A DNA stretch of 64,000 nt from Isoetes taiwanensis. Its lineage: Eukaryota > Streptophyta > Lycopodiopsida > Isoetales > Isoetaceae. The stretch covers positions 13,369,877 through 13,433,876 of the forward strand of contig JAJEKV010000013.1 in assembly GCA_021234155.1 (NCBI GenBank). The letters run 5' to 3'. Of the stretch, positions 45,875 to 58,895 are shown piece after piece (the first letter of the stretch is position 1; every line of letters begins with the position of its first letter). Under the pieces are notes generated by a model, which did no database searches, was not told where the DNA came from, and saw nothing but the letters and a program-made list of their open reading frames with translations. Made by a program: the position numbers and the translations under genes.

Positions 45875-47240
45875 CAAAAGAAGCAAACATAGATAAACGT
45901 TGAGGTAAACAAGAAAATAAAAATACAAAATGAATGATGTGTTATTGCAAACCATATATTTTAAATTGCATAATTTATAGACTCCAAATTTAGACTTTGA
46001 GCCTGAGACTCCAAATACCCTACTTCGATTAATGGAGGTACTAAAAATGCTGCTAATCAATGCTTTTAAGATGTTTGGAGATGTAGTTCTGCTTAGCTTT
46101 ATGCCACTAGATTGAGACATCTAAGTCACCTTCATGACGTTGAGCAGAAGCTGCGATTATCACATCCTTGAATACATTTGAACTTTTCAACATTTAAAAT
46201 GTCAACAATTGTTTTCTAAGAACACAACATAACATCTTTGAATACATTTGAACTTTGAACTTTTCAACATTTGAAATGTGAACAATGTGTTTCTAAGAAC
46301 ACTGTGATACAGAAAACCACTGTGGATAATGCATTTATGTTGAATATATCTACTTCAGAAGTCTTAGGAACATTACCATGTTTGTATCCTAATTGACTTT
46401 ACACATAAGAATTCACCATTACAAATTGAAGCTATCTCAACTGGCGTGAAGCCTTTCTTAGATATCAACATACCAGAAGAAAGTAACTCATGGAATAGCA
46501 AATCTTTCTTTCTGCAATAAGCAACACTTATAATAAACAATAAAGAATATGCAAATGAAGCATGCATGTAGTGAACTTACACAAAATTTAACGAACTTGG
46601 TAGCCTAAACTAAGAAAGAAGTAATGGATACGACATGTTCCACCTCAAGATATTATTTGCAGCAACCAAGATATCTTCTCTCCATTCTCAAGTTTCCTAT
46701 AATGAAGCACTGACAATGAATATCTAGCATAATAAAAGTAGTTTGTGCAGTTTGGAGGAGTCTTGAGCAGCCTAAGAATTTACAGCAGCCTAAGAATTTA
46801 CAAGAACCAAGCAATGTTGAGTTCAGGCACATATATGTGAACCAAACAAGAAAATAAGATGATCTGCCAAGATAGCAATATCTGCGTCTAAGTTAGATCC
46901 AGGTCTTGTGGTAGGTATCTATGCTTTTGCAGTCTATGCCATTTCAAATCATTGAAAGCGAAGTCACTCTAAAGTATTCGTTGGCCTGGAAGTAAAGGGT
47001 CTCTGCATTCAATAATACTTACAAGGATGACATACATACCTTGAGGATGCTATTGAATCTTCAAGCTTACCTATAACAGGAACGAGTGTCAATATTTTAA
47101 AACTAGTAAATTGCCCACCATTGGTGGGCAATCCATGGAATTTCAAGGGACACGCACCTTTTGGCATTAAAAAAAGCAAATTGGCATGCCACGTGACATT
47201 GGATCACCTAAAATGCAGCAACAATAGTATCGTGTCTTAT
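45875..47240. other. no recognised gene; short tandem repeats
   Basis: 46,161-46,302 is a 71-bp tandem duplication (..TTTGAATACATTTGAAC..CAACATTT.AAATGT..CTAAGAACAC). CAGCCTAAGAATTTACA is doubled at 46,767-46,803. Downstream enolase exons would be expected on the minus strand here, but none can be recognised. Confidence 0.55.
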
Positions 47241-47260
47241 AAATAAAACGACTGATCAAC

Positions 47261-47377
47261 CTGAAAAGCGAGCTTATTTCCAGCATGGCTTCCACCATTG
47301 ATAATATTAAAAGCTGGAACAGGCGAGACTAATTTTGTGTTCCCTCCAAGTTCTGCAATGTGCTGATATAAAGGAAT
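47261..47377 (-). pseudogene. enolase exon (inner part of N-terminal half)
   Basis: Enolase converts 2-phosphoglycerate to phosphoenolpyruvate. This 117-bp minus-strand exon translates without stops to 39 residues including [30 protein letters not shown], the strongly conserved block of all enolases that contains the substrate-near SHAGN motif. It is bounded by an acceptor TTTTGCAG and a donor CAG|GTTGAT, so intron structure is retained. It follows the exon at 47,454-47,525 in correct phase. Downstream exons (metal-binding Asp/Glu, catalytic Lys) are not found, so the gene is truncated. Confidence 0.85.
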
Positions 47378-47453
47378 CTGCAAAACCAGTGCATAAAAAC
47401 ATTGAGTTGCCCACTACAGTTCATCCATTGCACCCTCAAAGGAACATTCATAC

Positions 47454-47525
47454 CTCTTTCTCCCTGGCACCAACTTTTCAAACTGCCAGTGATACTGCTA
47501 AAATAGCATTGGCACCAAGATCGCC
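47454..47525 (-). pseudogene. enolase exon with in-frame TGA
   Basis: A 72-bp minus-strand exon between TGATGCAG and GAG|GTATGA. It reads GDLGANAILAVSLAV, stop, KVGAREKE, matching the enolase block LGANAILAVSLAVCKAGA. The conserved cysteine codon (TGT/TGC) has become TGA. Splice sites and phase to the next exon (47,261-47,377) are intact, so decay is recent or the copy is transcribed but non-coding. Confidence 0.85.
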
Positions 47526-47599
47526 CTGCATCACATTAACTTATTGCTAACCTGATAGCAGACGATGATAGAGCGTTTTATGTCAAAGTTTCCAATGCA

Positions 47600-47745
47600 A
47601 ACTTAACCTTGTTTTCAGTTTTGTCAAAATTTCCCTAGAAGTTCGGCAACTATCATATGATTTTGCAGAATTTCTACAACAGCTTTCAATAAACATTACA
47701 TCCCATTCTTGAGAACACGACTTAATTACATACGACTCCAAGTTC
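47600..47745 (-). pseudogene. degenerate enolase middle exon (tentative)
   Basis: The minus strand has LLKAVVEILQNH then IVAELLGKF, weakly resembling the enolase stretch VLKAVENIN...P.L.GK between the STG block and LGANA. A stop lies just upstream of it, and the exon borders are unclear. The position between the two better exons supports the call. Confidence 0.4.
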
Positions 47746-47977
47746 AAAGAAGTTAGATTTTTACCACGTTTCTCACTACTCGATATACAATTGAAAAAAT
47801 CTGGGTTCTTCTTAGATAATTTATGCAGGTCAAGACTTTCAACCTCGAAGACAATAGTTCCATTCTTTCTGCTCCATCTAATCTGTATTAGTTGTTTACG
47901 CTTTTCTTGATATAACCTCTCTTTATTTAAACTAGTAGTTGCACATTAATCCATTTTCATATCAACAAAACAACTTA

Positions 47978-48560
<583 letters not shown>

Positions 48561-48565
48561 AGATA

Positions 48566-48778
48566 TTGATCTCTCCAGCTGAAGAAAAATTCATATCTGT
48601 GCATGGATGTGTGTTTTGTAGTAATGGCTTTGCTAATAATGAACCTATCCTAGTTGCTCCATGCGAGCATTCATTTCATATCTTTTGTTTCTCATATTCT
48701 ATTTCTGCTGGACTATCCTGCATGCAAATGGGACGAAAACATTTCAAAGATCTTGGGTGTGTACACTGGAGGTAAGCA
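48566..48778 (+). pseudogene. RING-like zinc-finger fragment
   Basis: A 69-residue frame contains HGCVFCSNGFANNEPI, then APCEHSFHIFCFSYSIS and later a further Cys. The pattern C-x2-C...C-x-H-x3-H-x2-C resembles the first part of a RING/FLYWCH-type finger (C..C......C.H.FH..C). The last cysteine pair of a full RING is not evident before a GG|GTAAGC-type donor at 48,771-48,777, so the rest could be in another exon. Function is unknown. Confidence 0.4.
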
Positions 48779-49329
48779 GTATTTCATAATTTATGTTTAA
48801 TTTGTTGCACCCAGGATTACTGCAATGTAGAATCCATTTACATGTAGATTGCTGCACTTAAGGTTTTGTTACATCATGTAGGAGTGTACTGGTTATTTTA
48901 TACTTATAGTTCCATGGCTTGCATGTCATACATATATGTGTTTCTTACATACATATTGTATATTCACAGTGTAGGGTCCTAGATGTAGAACGTTAATACA
49001 TAAAATTAGGAGTTGTGTACTGAGTTTTGTGGCAGAACATTTAGAGGTATGTTATGTAATAGAATTGTCTGATGTGTACATGTGCATACATTGGAGCACA
49101 TTCATGTACATTACATGTACATTCCGTCTAGATAAATAGCTATTTACATGTATATGTACTCAAAGTACTTCAATGTAGATCAATTCTAGTAATATGTACT
49201 GCTATTTTTCAATAGAATAGTTAGAGACTGATATCTGACTGTTATGTGCCGATTTATTTTCAGAGTTTCAAAGTGCCAAAAAAACAACTAAGCAGAAATT
49301 ACACCACAGATCAGGTGCGCTTGTTTTCA

Positions 49330-49670
49330 AATTGTTTTGCATTGTGTCGAAAGAAGCAATTTCTTATTCTTGGTTCGGTTTTCACAGTTTTGGAGGTTCC
49401 AAAAAAATTGAGGTGCAAGATGTAGTTGACGGAAAGAAAGCAGTGATTGAAGGAAAAAGCAAACTCACTATTCCTACGGTGATACAGGTTAAAGAAGCTG
49501 GCACTTCAAGTGTGCATGGTGACATTCCAGATTATGACGAGGAACTTGAGAGATTGAGAGAGCAGGCTAAGGCCACATCTGGAAAAGTGAAGGCAGCAGC
49601 AGAAAATATGACTCCAAAAAAAAAGTCCACGCCTAAAAAGGCACAGAAGAAGAAAATTAAAGCATAGAAA
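49330..49670 (+). CDS. hypothetical Lys/Glu-rich exon 1 (nuclear-type protein)
   Basis: A frame of about 95 meaningful residues: KKIEVQDVVDGKKAVIEGKS, DYDEELERLREQAKA, then a lysine tail (TPKKKSTPKKAQKKK) like a nuclear localisation signal. A stop (TAG) precedes a CAG|GTAAGA donor at 49,675, so either the gene ends here or decay has introduced the stop. It appears to be in series with the following exons at 49,696, 50,116 and 50,360. The family is not recognised. Confidence 0.35.
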
Positions 49671-49695
49671 CAGGTAAGAAATCATTTTATTTCAG

Positions 49696-50643
49696 GGTAC
49701 AGCAGGTGAGAAGTCCATGACATCCATGATTACAGGTCCTAATCAAGAGGAATCTTTCGAGCGTGAAGATATAGAGCAGGATACTCTTGACTTTGTGGCA
49801 AAGCTTGCTTCTAACATAAAGGAGGTTGAAGTTCATGACAATGAGAAATCAGGAGAGGTTGAAGACGAGGATTCAGGACCTAAGAAGAATCGGAAAAGTG
49901 AGGAAACCAAAAAAGAAGGGAAGGAAATGGATACTGACTCCGAGAAAACAGTATCAGAACAGCATAAGAATGATCTCTACAGGTAACTTGATCTACATAT
50001 CTTACTTTTTTATTTACATTTAGTATCTAAGTTAAAAACTTTAAAATACTATGGATAGTAGTAGACGAATGTAAATGAATTTGTGTGAATGTACTGGTCA
50101 TTGAACCCAGACTGCAGTTCTGAATACAGACCATATGATGCTTTGCTCAACCGAATGATGAAGCTGAAGAAGGCAAGGATCTTTCCTGGATCTTTGCCTG
50201 AAATAGAGTGTTATTTATTTGAACAAGATGTGCTGGACATGGACGTTGGAAAATTTTCCAACCGGCATGTGGATATGTATGCCAGGTACTGGACTTTGAA
50301 CTTATTCATTTGTATGTGTAAGTCAAGTTAGTAATTTCATCTTTTTCAACTTGTTATAGGTACCTGCAGCTCTGTATTCCTGTAGATAAGAAGGTCGACG
50401 TCTGGTTCTTCCCACCAGACAGCTTCATGGAATTTGCAGCACACTGTAAGGCAAGCGAAAAAGATAAATCTATGGCAGCCTCCGAGCATGGAAGAGATAT
50501 TGTAAAGGAAGCTCTTACATGGATAAATTGGCTCACGCTTTGGCCATCTTCAACATGGCACTTACTAAGAGTAAGAACACCATAAATATTCAGATCTTCA
50601 ATTCTACTGAGGACATTGACGTTGACATGGTTACACTTAAGAG
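49696..50643 (+). pseudogene. hypothetical gene, three exons, weakly Ulp1/C48-like
   Basis: Exons 49,696-49,982 (acidic/lysine-rich, SGEVEDEDSGPKKN), 50,116-50,285 and 50,360-about 50,643 have good splice borders (TTTCAG, CTACAG|GTAACT, GACTGCAG, GCCAG|GTACTG, TTATAG). The last two read LDMDVGKFSNRHVDMYARYL then PVDKKVDVWFFPPDSF, which loosely recalls the start of a Ulp1-type SUMO-protease domain (W-L-x-D-x-x-I...Y...L, then a hydrophobic F-F block). No catalytic His or Cys is visible, and a frameshift occurs near 50,525. Ulp1-like genes are often carried by plant Mutator elements, but no terminal repeat is seen. The family assignment is a guess. Confidence 0.3.
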
Positions 50644-50649
50644 GTATTT

Positions 50650-51900
50650 TTTATTTCACATCTCCTTTTATTAAAGTATATTGAGTAGATTGGATACCAT
50701 GTTTAGTGATGGTCGATAGATAATTGCTCTACATATCTTGTACATAAAAAACAAGAGCAAGCAAATTGTTTGGCATATGGCATGAGAGGATTGTCCTTCT
50801 TTCCATGTTTTTCTTTTATGGAGACAAAGGCTTTACCATTGGAAATAAATGAATTACTAGTATCCCATTCAGTATTTTTAGAAGCAGAGAGTCAAAAGAC
50901 TTAGCTTTGGATGCTTTGTGTGCTTTAGATTCTTTCCCTTTTTGTGAGTATCATCCCTTTTCTATGTTGTCTTTCTCTTTCCCCTATTAGGTCCGGGACA
51001 GTCCCTTGTCAAATGGCCCATTTTGTTATAGATCTAGCATTTCCTTGTCTCCTCTCTCCCCTATGACTAATGCTTGCATTGTTTTGAACGAGCTTTTCTC
51101 ATCTTGCTCAAAATTTGCAGTGACTCCTTTCAGGGTGGGTCGATTCCTGCTCTGATACTATATTGACATGAACAAAAAGGAGATCGTAAAATAACAAGAA
51201 GAGCTCAACACAAACTATATTATTCTCAGCATACTTGTTACATTCATAAGTAGTGTTGCTTGAGGTAGGATCACCGCTTGCATCTTCCTTAGGTTGTGGA
51301 ACCAAAAACGGCGGTTCCAACTTTATAGCCTAGAATAAAGCTTGCTGAACCATGCAGCATAAATGACCATTTTGACCTAATGTTGGTCGACAACAACAGC
51401 TACAATGTTATCATCAATGTAATGAAAACTAGTAATGGGTGCCCGGCGTTGCTGAGCATAAAAATAATATGTGATAACCTCTAAAAATTGTGGAAAAAGA
51501 AAGAAATGTGTACCGAAAAGAAACAAAGTGCAAAAAAGGTCCATCATGGACGTGTAGATGCATGTTATCATGGAGGCTGCTATGTTAGACTTATCTAAAT
51601 TGTGGTTTCTATAAATAATAACCTGTAGCATCCATATAACTTAATTTTGCATAGTTACATTGTGACAATGAAAACACAACGATAGTTACCCGTTTGAAGA
51701 TTGTTTCTATCTATCTTGAAAGGGAAAAGTTAACAAAAGGCTGCATAAGCTATTATTTAAAGTGTTGTCTAAATTCAAATAGCTAATTGCTAGTGATGTA
51801 TACATGAGCCATTTACCTTCAGTCGAGGTCGATGCAACCTCAAAACATAGTAGACAATGACATAATTTGGCACCATTCACTCTAGATGCAGTTGTTTAAA
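50650..51900. other. no recognised gene
   Basis: No supported feature. The phrase CCTGCTCTGATACTATATTGACATG (in part, 51,148-51,170) resembles the CTCTGATACCATGTTAGA phrase in CLPX intron 7 (40,920-40,937). Such phrases typically mark LTR primer-binding-site regions (TGGTATCAGAGC on the opposite strand). No LTRs are evident. Confidence 0.4.
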
Positions 51901-51905
51901 CAGGT

Positions 51906-52058
51906 ACCACATATACATTTTCCATGCATCATGTTCCACCCTAGGTTCTTGATATTGAAATCTACTTGTGCTCATTCAAGAACCACCTGTACATTTTCCA
52001 TGTATCATGATCCACCCTATGTTCTTGATATTGAAATCGGCTTGTGCTCATTCAAGAA
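51906..52058. repeat. 76-bp tandem repeat, two copies
   Basis: Both copies share ACATTTTCCATG.ATCATG, TTCTTGATATTGAAATC and TTGTGCTCATTCAAGAAC, with few differences. Confidence 0.9.
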
Positions 52059-53417
52059 CTATTATGATTCTTGTCAACTGGGATAGTGCTACATGCCACA
52101 TGCAAATTACACGTGTCATTACCCATGCTACGTGAGCGAGTCATAGTGTTGTTTGATCAACATAAAAAAACCAATGTGGGAGTTGTCATATTGTGATTTG
52201 AGGTTGTTCTTTTACTTTGTGTTATTATTATGTATTATCTAAACTTTGGACTAAAGGAGCACATTCAACATGTAATTGTCATGGGATGGAACCACAATAA
52301 AATGTAATGGCATTTGGGCTTTAGGTCGCATTTAAAGAGGATCTTGTTATATCTATTGTAGGTTGGGGAGGGTGGCACTTGGGATAGAGGCCAATGATAC
52401 ACTGAGTAAAACAGCTTGAATAGACTCTTCTCTATGTGAACGGACTTTCAGAGGCATCTATAAAAAGATGCTTGATGCACAAACAAAAATAAAATTTTCT
52501 TATTGAGAATTGTAATAAGAGGAAATCATTGTTCCCTTCCGCATCTTCGTTTATATTCCTAATGGGACACTGCATCTGTAGCAGACATACTAAACATGTA
52601 CATGTCTACGGCAAAATGCTCAACATAGACAAAATAGGTACTATACAACATAAAAAAGTCATTCCACATCAAGAAGATAATTTGAAAATGTGCAAATGAA
52701 TGAAATAAGAAGTATATGAGACCCAAATTGGATCATGGATCAAGACCCAAGTGGGACATGTGATTGATGCTTGCTAACTAATGGCAGGAGCATGAAATCT
52801 ACTATACTGCCATATCTGTCATCTTTATATAGCAAAAATAATTTCTTAGACGCAGGAGGTAAGCAACTGAAACTTTCTATTACAGAGATGGAGACTGATC
52901 AATAAGTAGGGCTCCCTAGATTCTGCACATGGTCCTCACTATAATCTCCATATAATCCTCTGATAACATGGTGCTTGACACCAAGGGATATATTCCTCCA
53001 AGGGAATTCAGACCTATGTTTTGTCACGCTATGAATTTATTAAGTATGAATGTTGTAGCCAGAACTGCGAAAATGGAGACCAGGATTTTTGTCGATCTAG
53101 CGTCGAAGAACATTGAGATAATCCCGCAACAACATTAATTGCACAGCAGAAGAGTCAGAAGTATCTGCTTTGAATTCAAAAGCTCTAGGTTTCATCTAGG
53201 CTACGAATTTATGAAGGCCACCAATTGTAGCTAGGATAACCATGATGGAGACCAGATTGTTTTATCTCTAATCCAAGTAGATTTAGTAAGAAAGATAAAA
53301 TAGTCATAATCATCATTATAGTTCTCGCTCTTTTTAGATAGTTATCTACCTATAAACAGATACAAAATCTAGAATTGCTGCAACACGCTGAGCACACAAC
53401 AAAAGAGGCAGATACTT
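52059..53417. other. no recognised gene
   Basis: AT-rich sequence. Two loosely related phrases (GCTATGAATTTATTAAG...GGAGACCAG at 53,030-53,085 and GCTACGAATTTATGAAG...GGAGACCAG at 53,202-53,254) suggest an old duplication of about 170 bp. Confidence 0.45.
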
Positions 53418-53643
53418 ATCCATCTATTCATGAAGCACTCTCCAAATTGTTACTGCAATCTACAGAAAGGCAAATAAAGTTCTGAATTAATACATGTGGC
53501 AAGGGCCCAACATATCTGTTACTGTGTAGATCCATCTATTCATGAAGCACTCTCCAAATAATTACTTCAATCTACAAAAGACAAATGAAATTTTGAATTA
53601 ATACATGCGGAAAGAGCCCAATATATCTGCTATTGCGTGCAGA
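53418..53643. repeat. 112-bp tandem repeat, two copies
   Basis: ATCCATCTATTCATGAAGCA and CTCTCCAAAT recur with period about 112 bp. Copies differ by roughly 15%. Confidence 0.88.
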
Positions 53644-53912
53644 CCCCTGTCATAGAACTATTGCTTGAAAGCTATAATTAAAATTGATAAAGCACTAAAA
53701 TACCCAAAACTATCATCTATCATGAGCAGTGAAATTTTGGAAGAGGCACAAACCTGCATAAAAATACATTGCTCTCAATATTACTATATTTTAGAATTTA
53801 CAACAGTAGGGTCTAATGGCACATCTCTATTAACTCAAAATGCATTCAGTTATATCTATCTGCCATAACTTTGCATAACTATGGAGCAATAGCCTGTCAG
53901 TGATTTCAATGT

Positions 53913-54001
53913 TAGTGCATGTGGCTAGCTATGGAGCACTCCAAAATAAAAAATGCCTAAGTGCATGTGGCTAGCTATGGAGCACTCCAAATTTGAAAAT
54001 G
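53913..54001. repeat. 46-bp tandem repeat, two copies
   Basis: GTGCATGTGGCTAGCTATGG then AGCACTCCAAA occurs at 53,914 and 53,960. Confidence 0.9.
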
Positions 54002-55044
54002 TCAGTGTTCTGAGGACCACAAATGGCATCTAGACCCCCTCCAAAGACAACTCGGAAATGCTCAAACAACCTTGCAATTTGCCTTTCACTTCTCCACATT
54101 TCAAGTCCAACAACTAACATTAAAGATCAAACCCTCATATTAACACACGAACACAAAAGTTAAATGCATATCTCTTCTTAAAAGAATCCAAATCCTTGAA
54201 TCTAGTAAGTTGGCGCAAACGGTTGTGTCGAAACTCTGCAACTGGCTAGATTTATCTTGAAGGCACTGTGAGCATTGTTCCTATGCTCTATAAAGTTGTC
54301 TACAAATAAAAAACAACCCATGTAGTCAAATAGAAAGATCTAAAGGGAGATTTCCTTAAAACAAATATTGGATTTGGATTTGTGCAAGCTGCAGAGGACG
54401 ACAATAAACTGATATGAAAATAAAAATGTTACAAAAGCATCATACATGATATTTTAAATATAACACTCCGCTGCCTAAATGCTCCACCTAAGATTGGAAT
54501 TACGACCTATTACTCCATACAAACGAAAGAAAGCAGTACCTAACATAAAGAAGATTTTAATTATTACAAACATCATAACAATTGTTTCCTAAAAGTAGAT
54601 CAGGCCATGTTGTACCTGGTATATAGCAAAGACCAACAAAAAATAAGTAGAGAGAGAGAAGATGTAATAAGATCAAGATAGGCTCTAAGACGCCCTGCAG
54701 ATCAACAGAGTTAGTGACTGCTGCATCTACATAGGCCATATAGACATCAATAATCAAGTCAAAGATGGAAGGATTTGTTATAATATGGTTGATTCAAGCA
54801 ATATCCTGATATAGACATAAATTATTTCAGCTCTTTCATCAGCTATTTCTCTAAATATTAGAGCCCGACGCTGTTGGCAAATTTCACATCTTAAAGCAAC
54901 ACCTTTAATAGATGACGTTAATTCTGAGTGCTGACTGAAAGTTGTGACTGAAAAATGTTAGAAGTACCAGTTAAACTCAAGCATACATGTAATATGCAAG
55001 GCACAAAATATAGGTCTTCCTTAGGTATTAAGAACCACAGTTAT
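54002..55044. other. no recognised gene
   Basis: AT-rich. A minus-strand frame at 54,557-54,757 is hydrophobic but unassigned. Confidence 0.45.
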
Positions 55045-55107
55045 AAGAATAGAATAGAATAGAATAGTTTTTTTAACGTCCACGGAGACCAATAGGTCAT
55101 GGCACAG
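55045..55107 (-). mobile_element. LINE-B 3' terminal fragment
   Basis: On the minus strand the sequence reads CCTATTGGTCTCCGTGGACG, a short A-run, then (CTATT)n, the same terminus as LINE-B at 17,686-17,756. Only about 60 bp belong to the element: an extreme 5' truncation at insertion, or a later deletion. Confidence 0.82.
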
Positions 55108-56338
55108 TAAATCATACCTAGCTGCATAAAACAATAACAAAAACATATGCACAGACTTTTGTAATGCCTGTTCAAGAACTTTTGTAGTGCTGCATTCTAC
55201 ACTTTCCCTTTCTGGACTATGCAAAATAAAAATCTATTGACTTATAACTTCTTTTGTACATGCTCGACTATACTTCTCCTTACCTTGGATGAAATCTTAC
55301 TGAAGACAGTTAATACAGTGCGATAGGCTAAAATGAAAAGCTCATCTAACATGTTCTGCCTTCATAGATGCGATGCACAAAGCACGCAGCAGACCATATG
55401 CATGTCTATCACAAAGCATGCACTAACATATTCATGAATTGTCAATGAGCAATAGAGCACAAGTAGACCCTAGCCCTGAGCATGCACTTATTTAAGCATT
55501 CATAGGACCTATTCTATCCCTGCACCAAAGGAAAAACCTCTGCTACCAATACCCAGCTGCAACTAAGAAAATAAACCTAAACGAAGGTAACTAACTGAAT
55601 GACAGACATACAAAGAGCAGAGATAAACAAACACCTAAAACTAAATCTAGATTAACATTTCTAGCATTCAAATGTATAAGCCAAAGTTTTAGGCATTTGA
55701 CAAAGCTCGAATATTATTCTGAAGTATCATTATTAGAATAAAGACAAATCCTACTGCATCAAAGGGAACTTAGCTCTACAATATAAGTTGGAACAGAATC
55801 CAGTGTTTGGAATCTTGAATTTGTTGGTCACGTCTTGGATCCATCCAACCATTGCATCAAATAACATGCAACCACATTCTTCTTCATTTAACTGCTCCTA
55901 GATGCAGCAAGAGCAAAGATAAAAATTACCCAGGGCAATAGTAGCATACAAAAGACTTTGGGAAAGAAACATGCCTCGCTAGGCAGCATTCATTCTTGCC
56001 ACAGGGCTTGGCAAATTAGAACGCCACTTTTCATGCTCAAGCTCTCATAAATAATGCAAACAGTTTGGCCAAGGACATTTGGGCTACGAAGTTGCTACAT
56101 CCAATGCCCTAGAAAAATGCAGAATGTTAGAGCACAATAAAGAACGACTTAAAAGATTAGCTGTAGAATGCATATTTATTACCAAAATTGAAGGCTAAGG
56201 AGGGCCTCTACATACATCTAATGAACGTTTACATCTATTATCTGCTCCAAACCATCCGACTATTCCTACACAGGTTCCTGCACTCAACCAAAGGGGTTTT
56301 AGAGCATTTCAAGCCATGGCAGACTTAGAAATTCTGAC
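55108..56338. other. no recognised gene
   Basis: AT-rich sequence without a supported frame or repeat. Confidence 0.45.
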
Positions 56339-56460
56339 CTTTTTTTTTTTTGAAGGCAAGGTATTTTTATATTTTATTAATAGAAGTGGTCCAAAAACCT
56401 TATTACAAGACTCCTCAAGAGCCAGATAGGAAGAATTATATCAGTCAGTAGAACACATAA
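56339..56460 (-). mobile_element. possible poly(A)-tailed retroposon 3' end
   Basis: A T-run at 56,340-56,351 followed by GAAGGCAAGGTATTTTTATATTTTATTAATAGAAG resembles the minus-oriented L1 3' end at 22,367 (T-run, GAAGAACGACAAACTTTATTGAAA). No coding sequence is recognised upstream, so the extent is unknown. Confidence 0.4.
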
Positions 56461-58367
56461 AACAACACATAACAAAATATCAAGTATTTAGGTTGGAACC
56501 CCCTCGACCTCTTCTTTGCTCTAAGTACTATGTGGGGCACTACTGGTTTCCATCAGTACTAGAGCAGCGACCACAACCTCTTCCCCAGCAACAAATAGTA
56601 TGGAAGAAGGTTCCTTGCTTTTCCACTGTTATTTTGCTTCTGCTCCTGTCTACATGCTTCTACTAGGCCTCCAAAAAGGACTGCTCAAAGATATGACAAT
56701 TTAAGCACAACACGCCCGTAGGTCATCCTAGCCAATAATGTTATGCAAAAGGCCCATATCTGCTGCTAAAATCAGAGCCTACATTCCCATGAAGATCCTC
56801 TCCGGATGTAGCAAGCCTTAAGCTAACTCTGAAACTCAGGCTCCAAAAGTAGCCCACATGCATCCAACTCTATGGTCTTGTCAGCCCATATAAGTCAAGT
56901 GTTCACATATTAGAACCCTCCCGATTTCTAACTATGTTTTGAGCCCATTACACTTCAAGGTTGGTTTAAGATTTCCTCAGAGCATTCTCCTGGCTGGGAC
57001 AGGAGATCACGAGCTGCTCCAAATCCCCATCCTAAAGATACTAGTTCCTTTACCAGGCATGGGTTAAGAGGCCAGAACAAAGGAGACCATTTCTTAGCAA
57101 TACAAGAGGTTTAGCTGCCATAATTTCCTGCACTATCTCACGAAAATAGCTTAAGCCCTCATCTGAAACAATAAAGCAAACCAGGCCAATCCCCACCGAA
57201 AGATGTTCTTGCAATACTGCCCGACATGTTACCTTAGCATAAGCACATCAAACTTAATCTCAAGCCCAGCCACAGATGCCGGCTCAATAAATCTGTAGCT
57301 AGACAAGATCTTTAGCTAACATACTTCACTAAAGTAGCTTAAAACGATTCAGAAGATAGAAAGAAAAAAAAATGACTGCACACCAGCCGTAGACAAGATT
57401 CGATCCTCAAGTAGGCCCCTTCTGCACATACTTAGAGAAGAAACACTGGTGTTGTAAGGGGTTTAGATAAATGGCAAGTCCCAGTAGCATACAACACATA
57501 AGCCTTCTTGTGCAGCTATGCATCAAAGCTGTCTTGCAAGTTAAATCTGGAACATCTGGTCCCAATCACACATATCCGGCCAAGACACTGTAGTGAGTGC
57601 AGGTCATAACCGCACTGGAGTGGCCTTCAAACCTAAGCTGAAGATGACCTGATATCCAAAACCAACCAAAAAGGCAGCTCAAAGACTGAAAAATCGCCAT
57701 TTGGGCTTACCATAATAGGCATGACCAGAGTCGAAATCAATCAGAGGCAGGGTCTACGTATCTATAGCTTGAGGCCACAGAAGAAGCTCCACACGCCACA
57801 CCTTATCCACTGCCTGAACCATGCCAGCTCCATCCAGAGCTCATTCAGCAACAACTTAGAAGGGATCTGCAAGAACAACAGGGTCGGGCCTCGCGGCGCC
57901 GGCCCTAAACAAATTCTGACATTCATTACACATCTACATAAGTTTAACTATATGCCTCAAAATCCTGCATCTGCATGTGTAAATAATATGCAGATGGTTA
58001 TGTTCTCAACTTCGTCCTCTCAGATGCAACCCGGCACATCCAACATTAGATTTTGCCAAAAAGAAAACAATCTAGTTGCATTGAAAACTTGTTGTAGAAA
58101 GGCTCAAAGCTTGCATTTAGATATCACTGGCGCTTTCCATGAGTTGTCTGTGCAATGTATTTCGATGCCAATACCTGGTCGGAATAGCTTAAAAATCTCG
58201 ATCCATAAGTGCATCTTCATCAACAACCGTGGCAGGCATGCGAGGATAAGCCATCCGGAGGTAAATCTAGGAAACTGGAGGATAACCCATCAGTCCTAAA
58301 ACACCAGCCCATTTTAGAAGTTCAACTAGAAAACGCAATCCTAAAATTATACCAAAATATTTTTCCA
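56461..58367. other. no recognised gene
   Basis: An open plus-strand frame at 57,721-58,299 (192 residues) shows no known domain. 57,890-57,905 is a short GC-rich spot (GCCTCGCGGCGCCGG). Coding status unknown. Confidence 0.4.
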
Positions 58368-58492
58368 ATTTTTGGAATATCTGAAATGTTTTCTTGGTAG
58401 CCAAAACCCCTAGAATCTTAGGAAAATCAAGTTGGAAAAAAATCCAAAAAGTTCTTCTCCATACCGAAAAATCCAAATTTAAACAATAGATA
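58368..58492 (+). repeat. dispersed repeat, copy related to 9322-9446
   Basis: Shares AGAATCTTAGGAAA, AAAAAAATCCAAAAA and CCATACCG.AAAATCC with 9322-9446 in the same order and orientation. Confidence 0.6.
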
Positions 58493-58807
58493 CAAAGAAG
58501 ACACAAGGCCTCAAATTTAGATTTTGCATTAACAAGAAAAAATGCCGTTCTTTATTTATACGTCAAAACAGGGTATCAACGATTCTGCCGCATCCACAAA
58601 TCATGACACACCATGTGCCACATCTTCTTTTCATGAATGTTTTGCTATTTTCAAGTTGTGGATGGAATCGAGATTTCTTGATTCAGCCCAGCATTCCAGA
58701 GATTTACCCATAGTTCCAGTGGTTTCACCCTATATTCCATCGATTTCACCCCTATATTCCAACTTTTTTACCCAGTAGAATCGATTGTTACTCTTTTTTC
58801 ACGTTTC

Positions 58808-58895
58808 AAGAATGACCTCCTGCTTCAAATTCTAGGGTTTCCCGGAGGCACTACTGACACTTCGAAATTTGAATTTGAAGCAGGAAGCCATTCTT
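58808..58895. repeat. hairpin: 25-bp inverted repeat
   Basis: Arms 58,808-58,832 and 58,871-58,895 pair over 25 bp with two mismatches (CCTGCTTCAAATTC against GAATTTGAAGCAGG), with a 38-bp loop. It ends one base before the inverted terminus at 58,897. Confidence 0.88.

Noticed and set aside
47477..47482. TGA in the enolase exon as a selenocysteine codon
   Set aside because: Land plants lack the known selenocysteine system, the gene is truncated, and no SECIS context is expected; a nonsense mutation explains it.
57721..58299. 192-residue open frame as a gene
   Set aside because: No recognisable domain, no splice signals, biased low-information composition; chance open frames of this size can occur in 64 kb.
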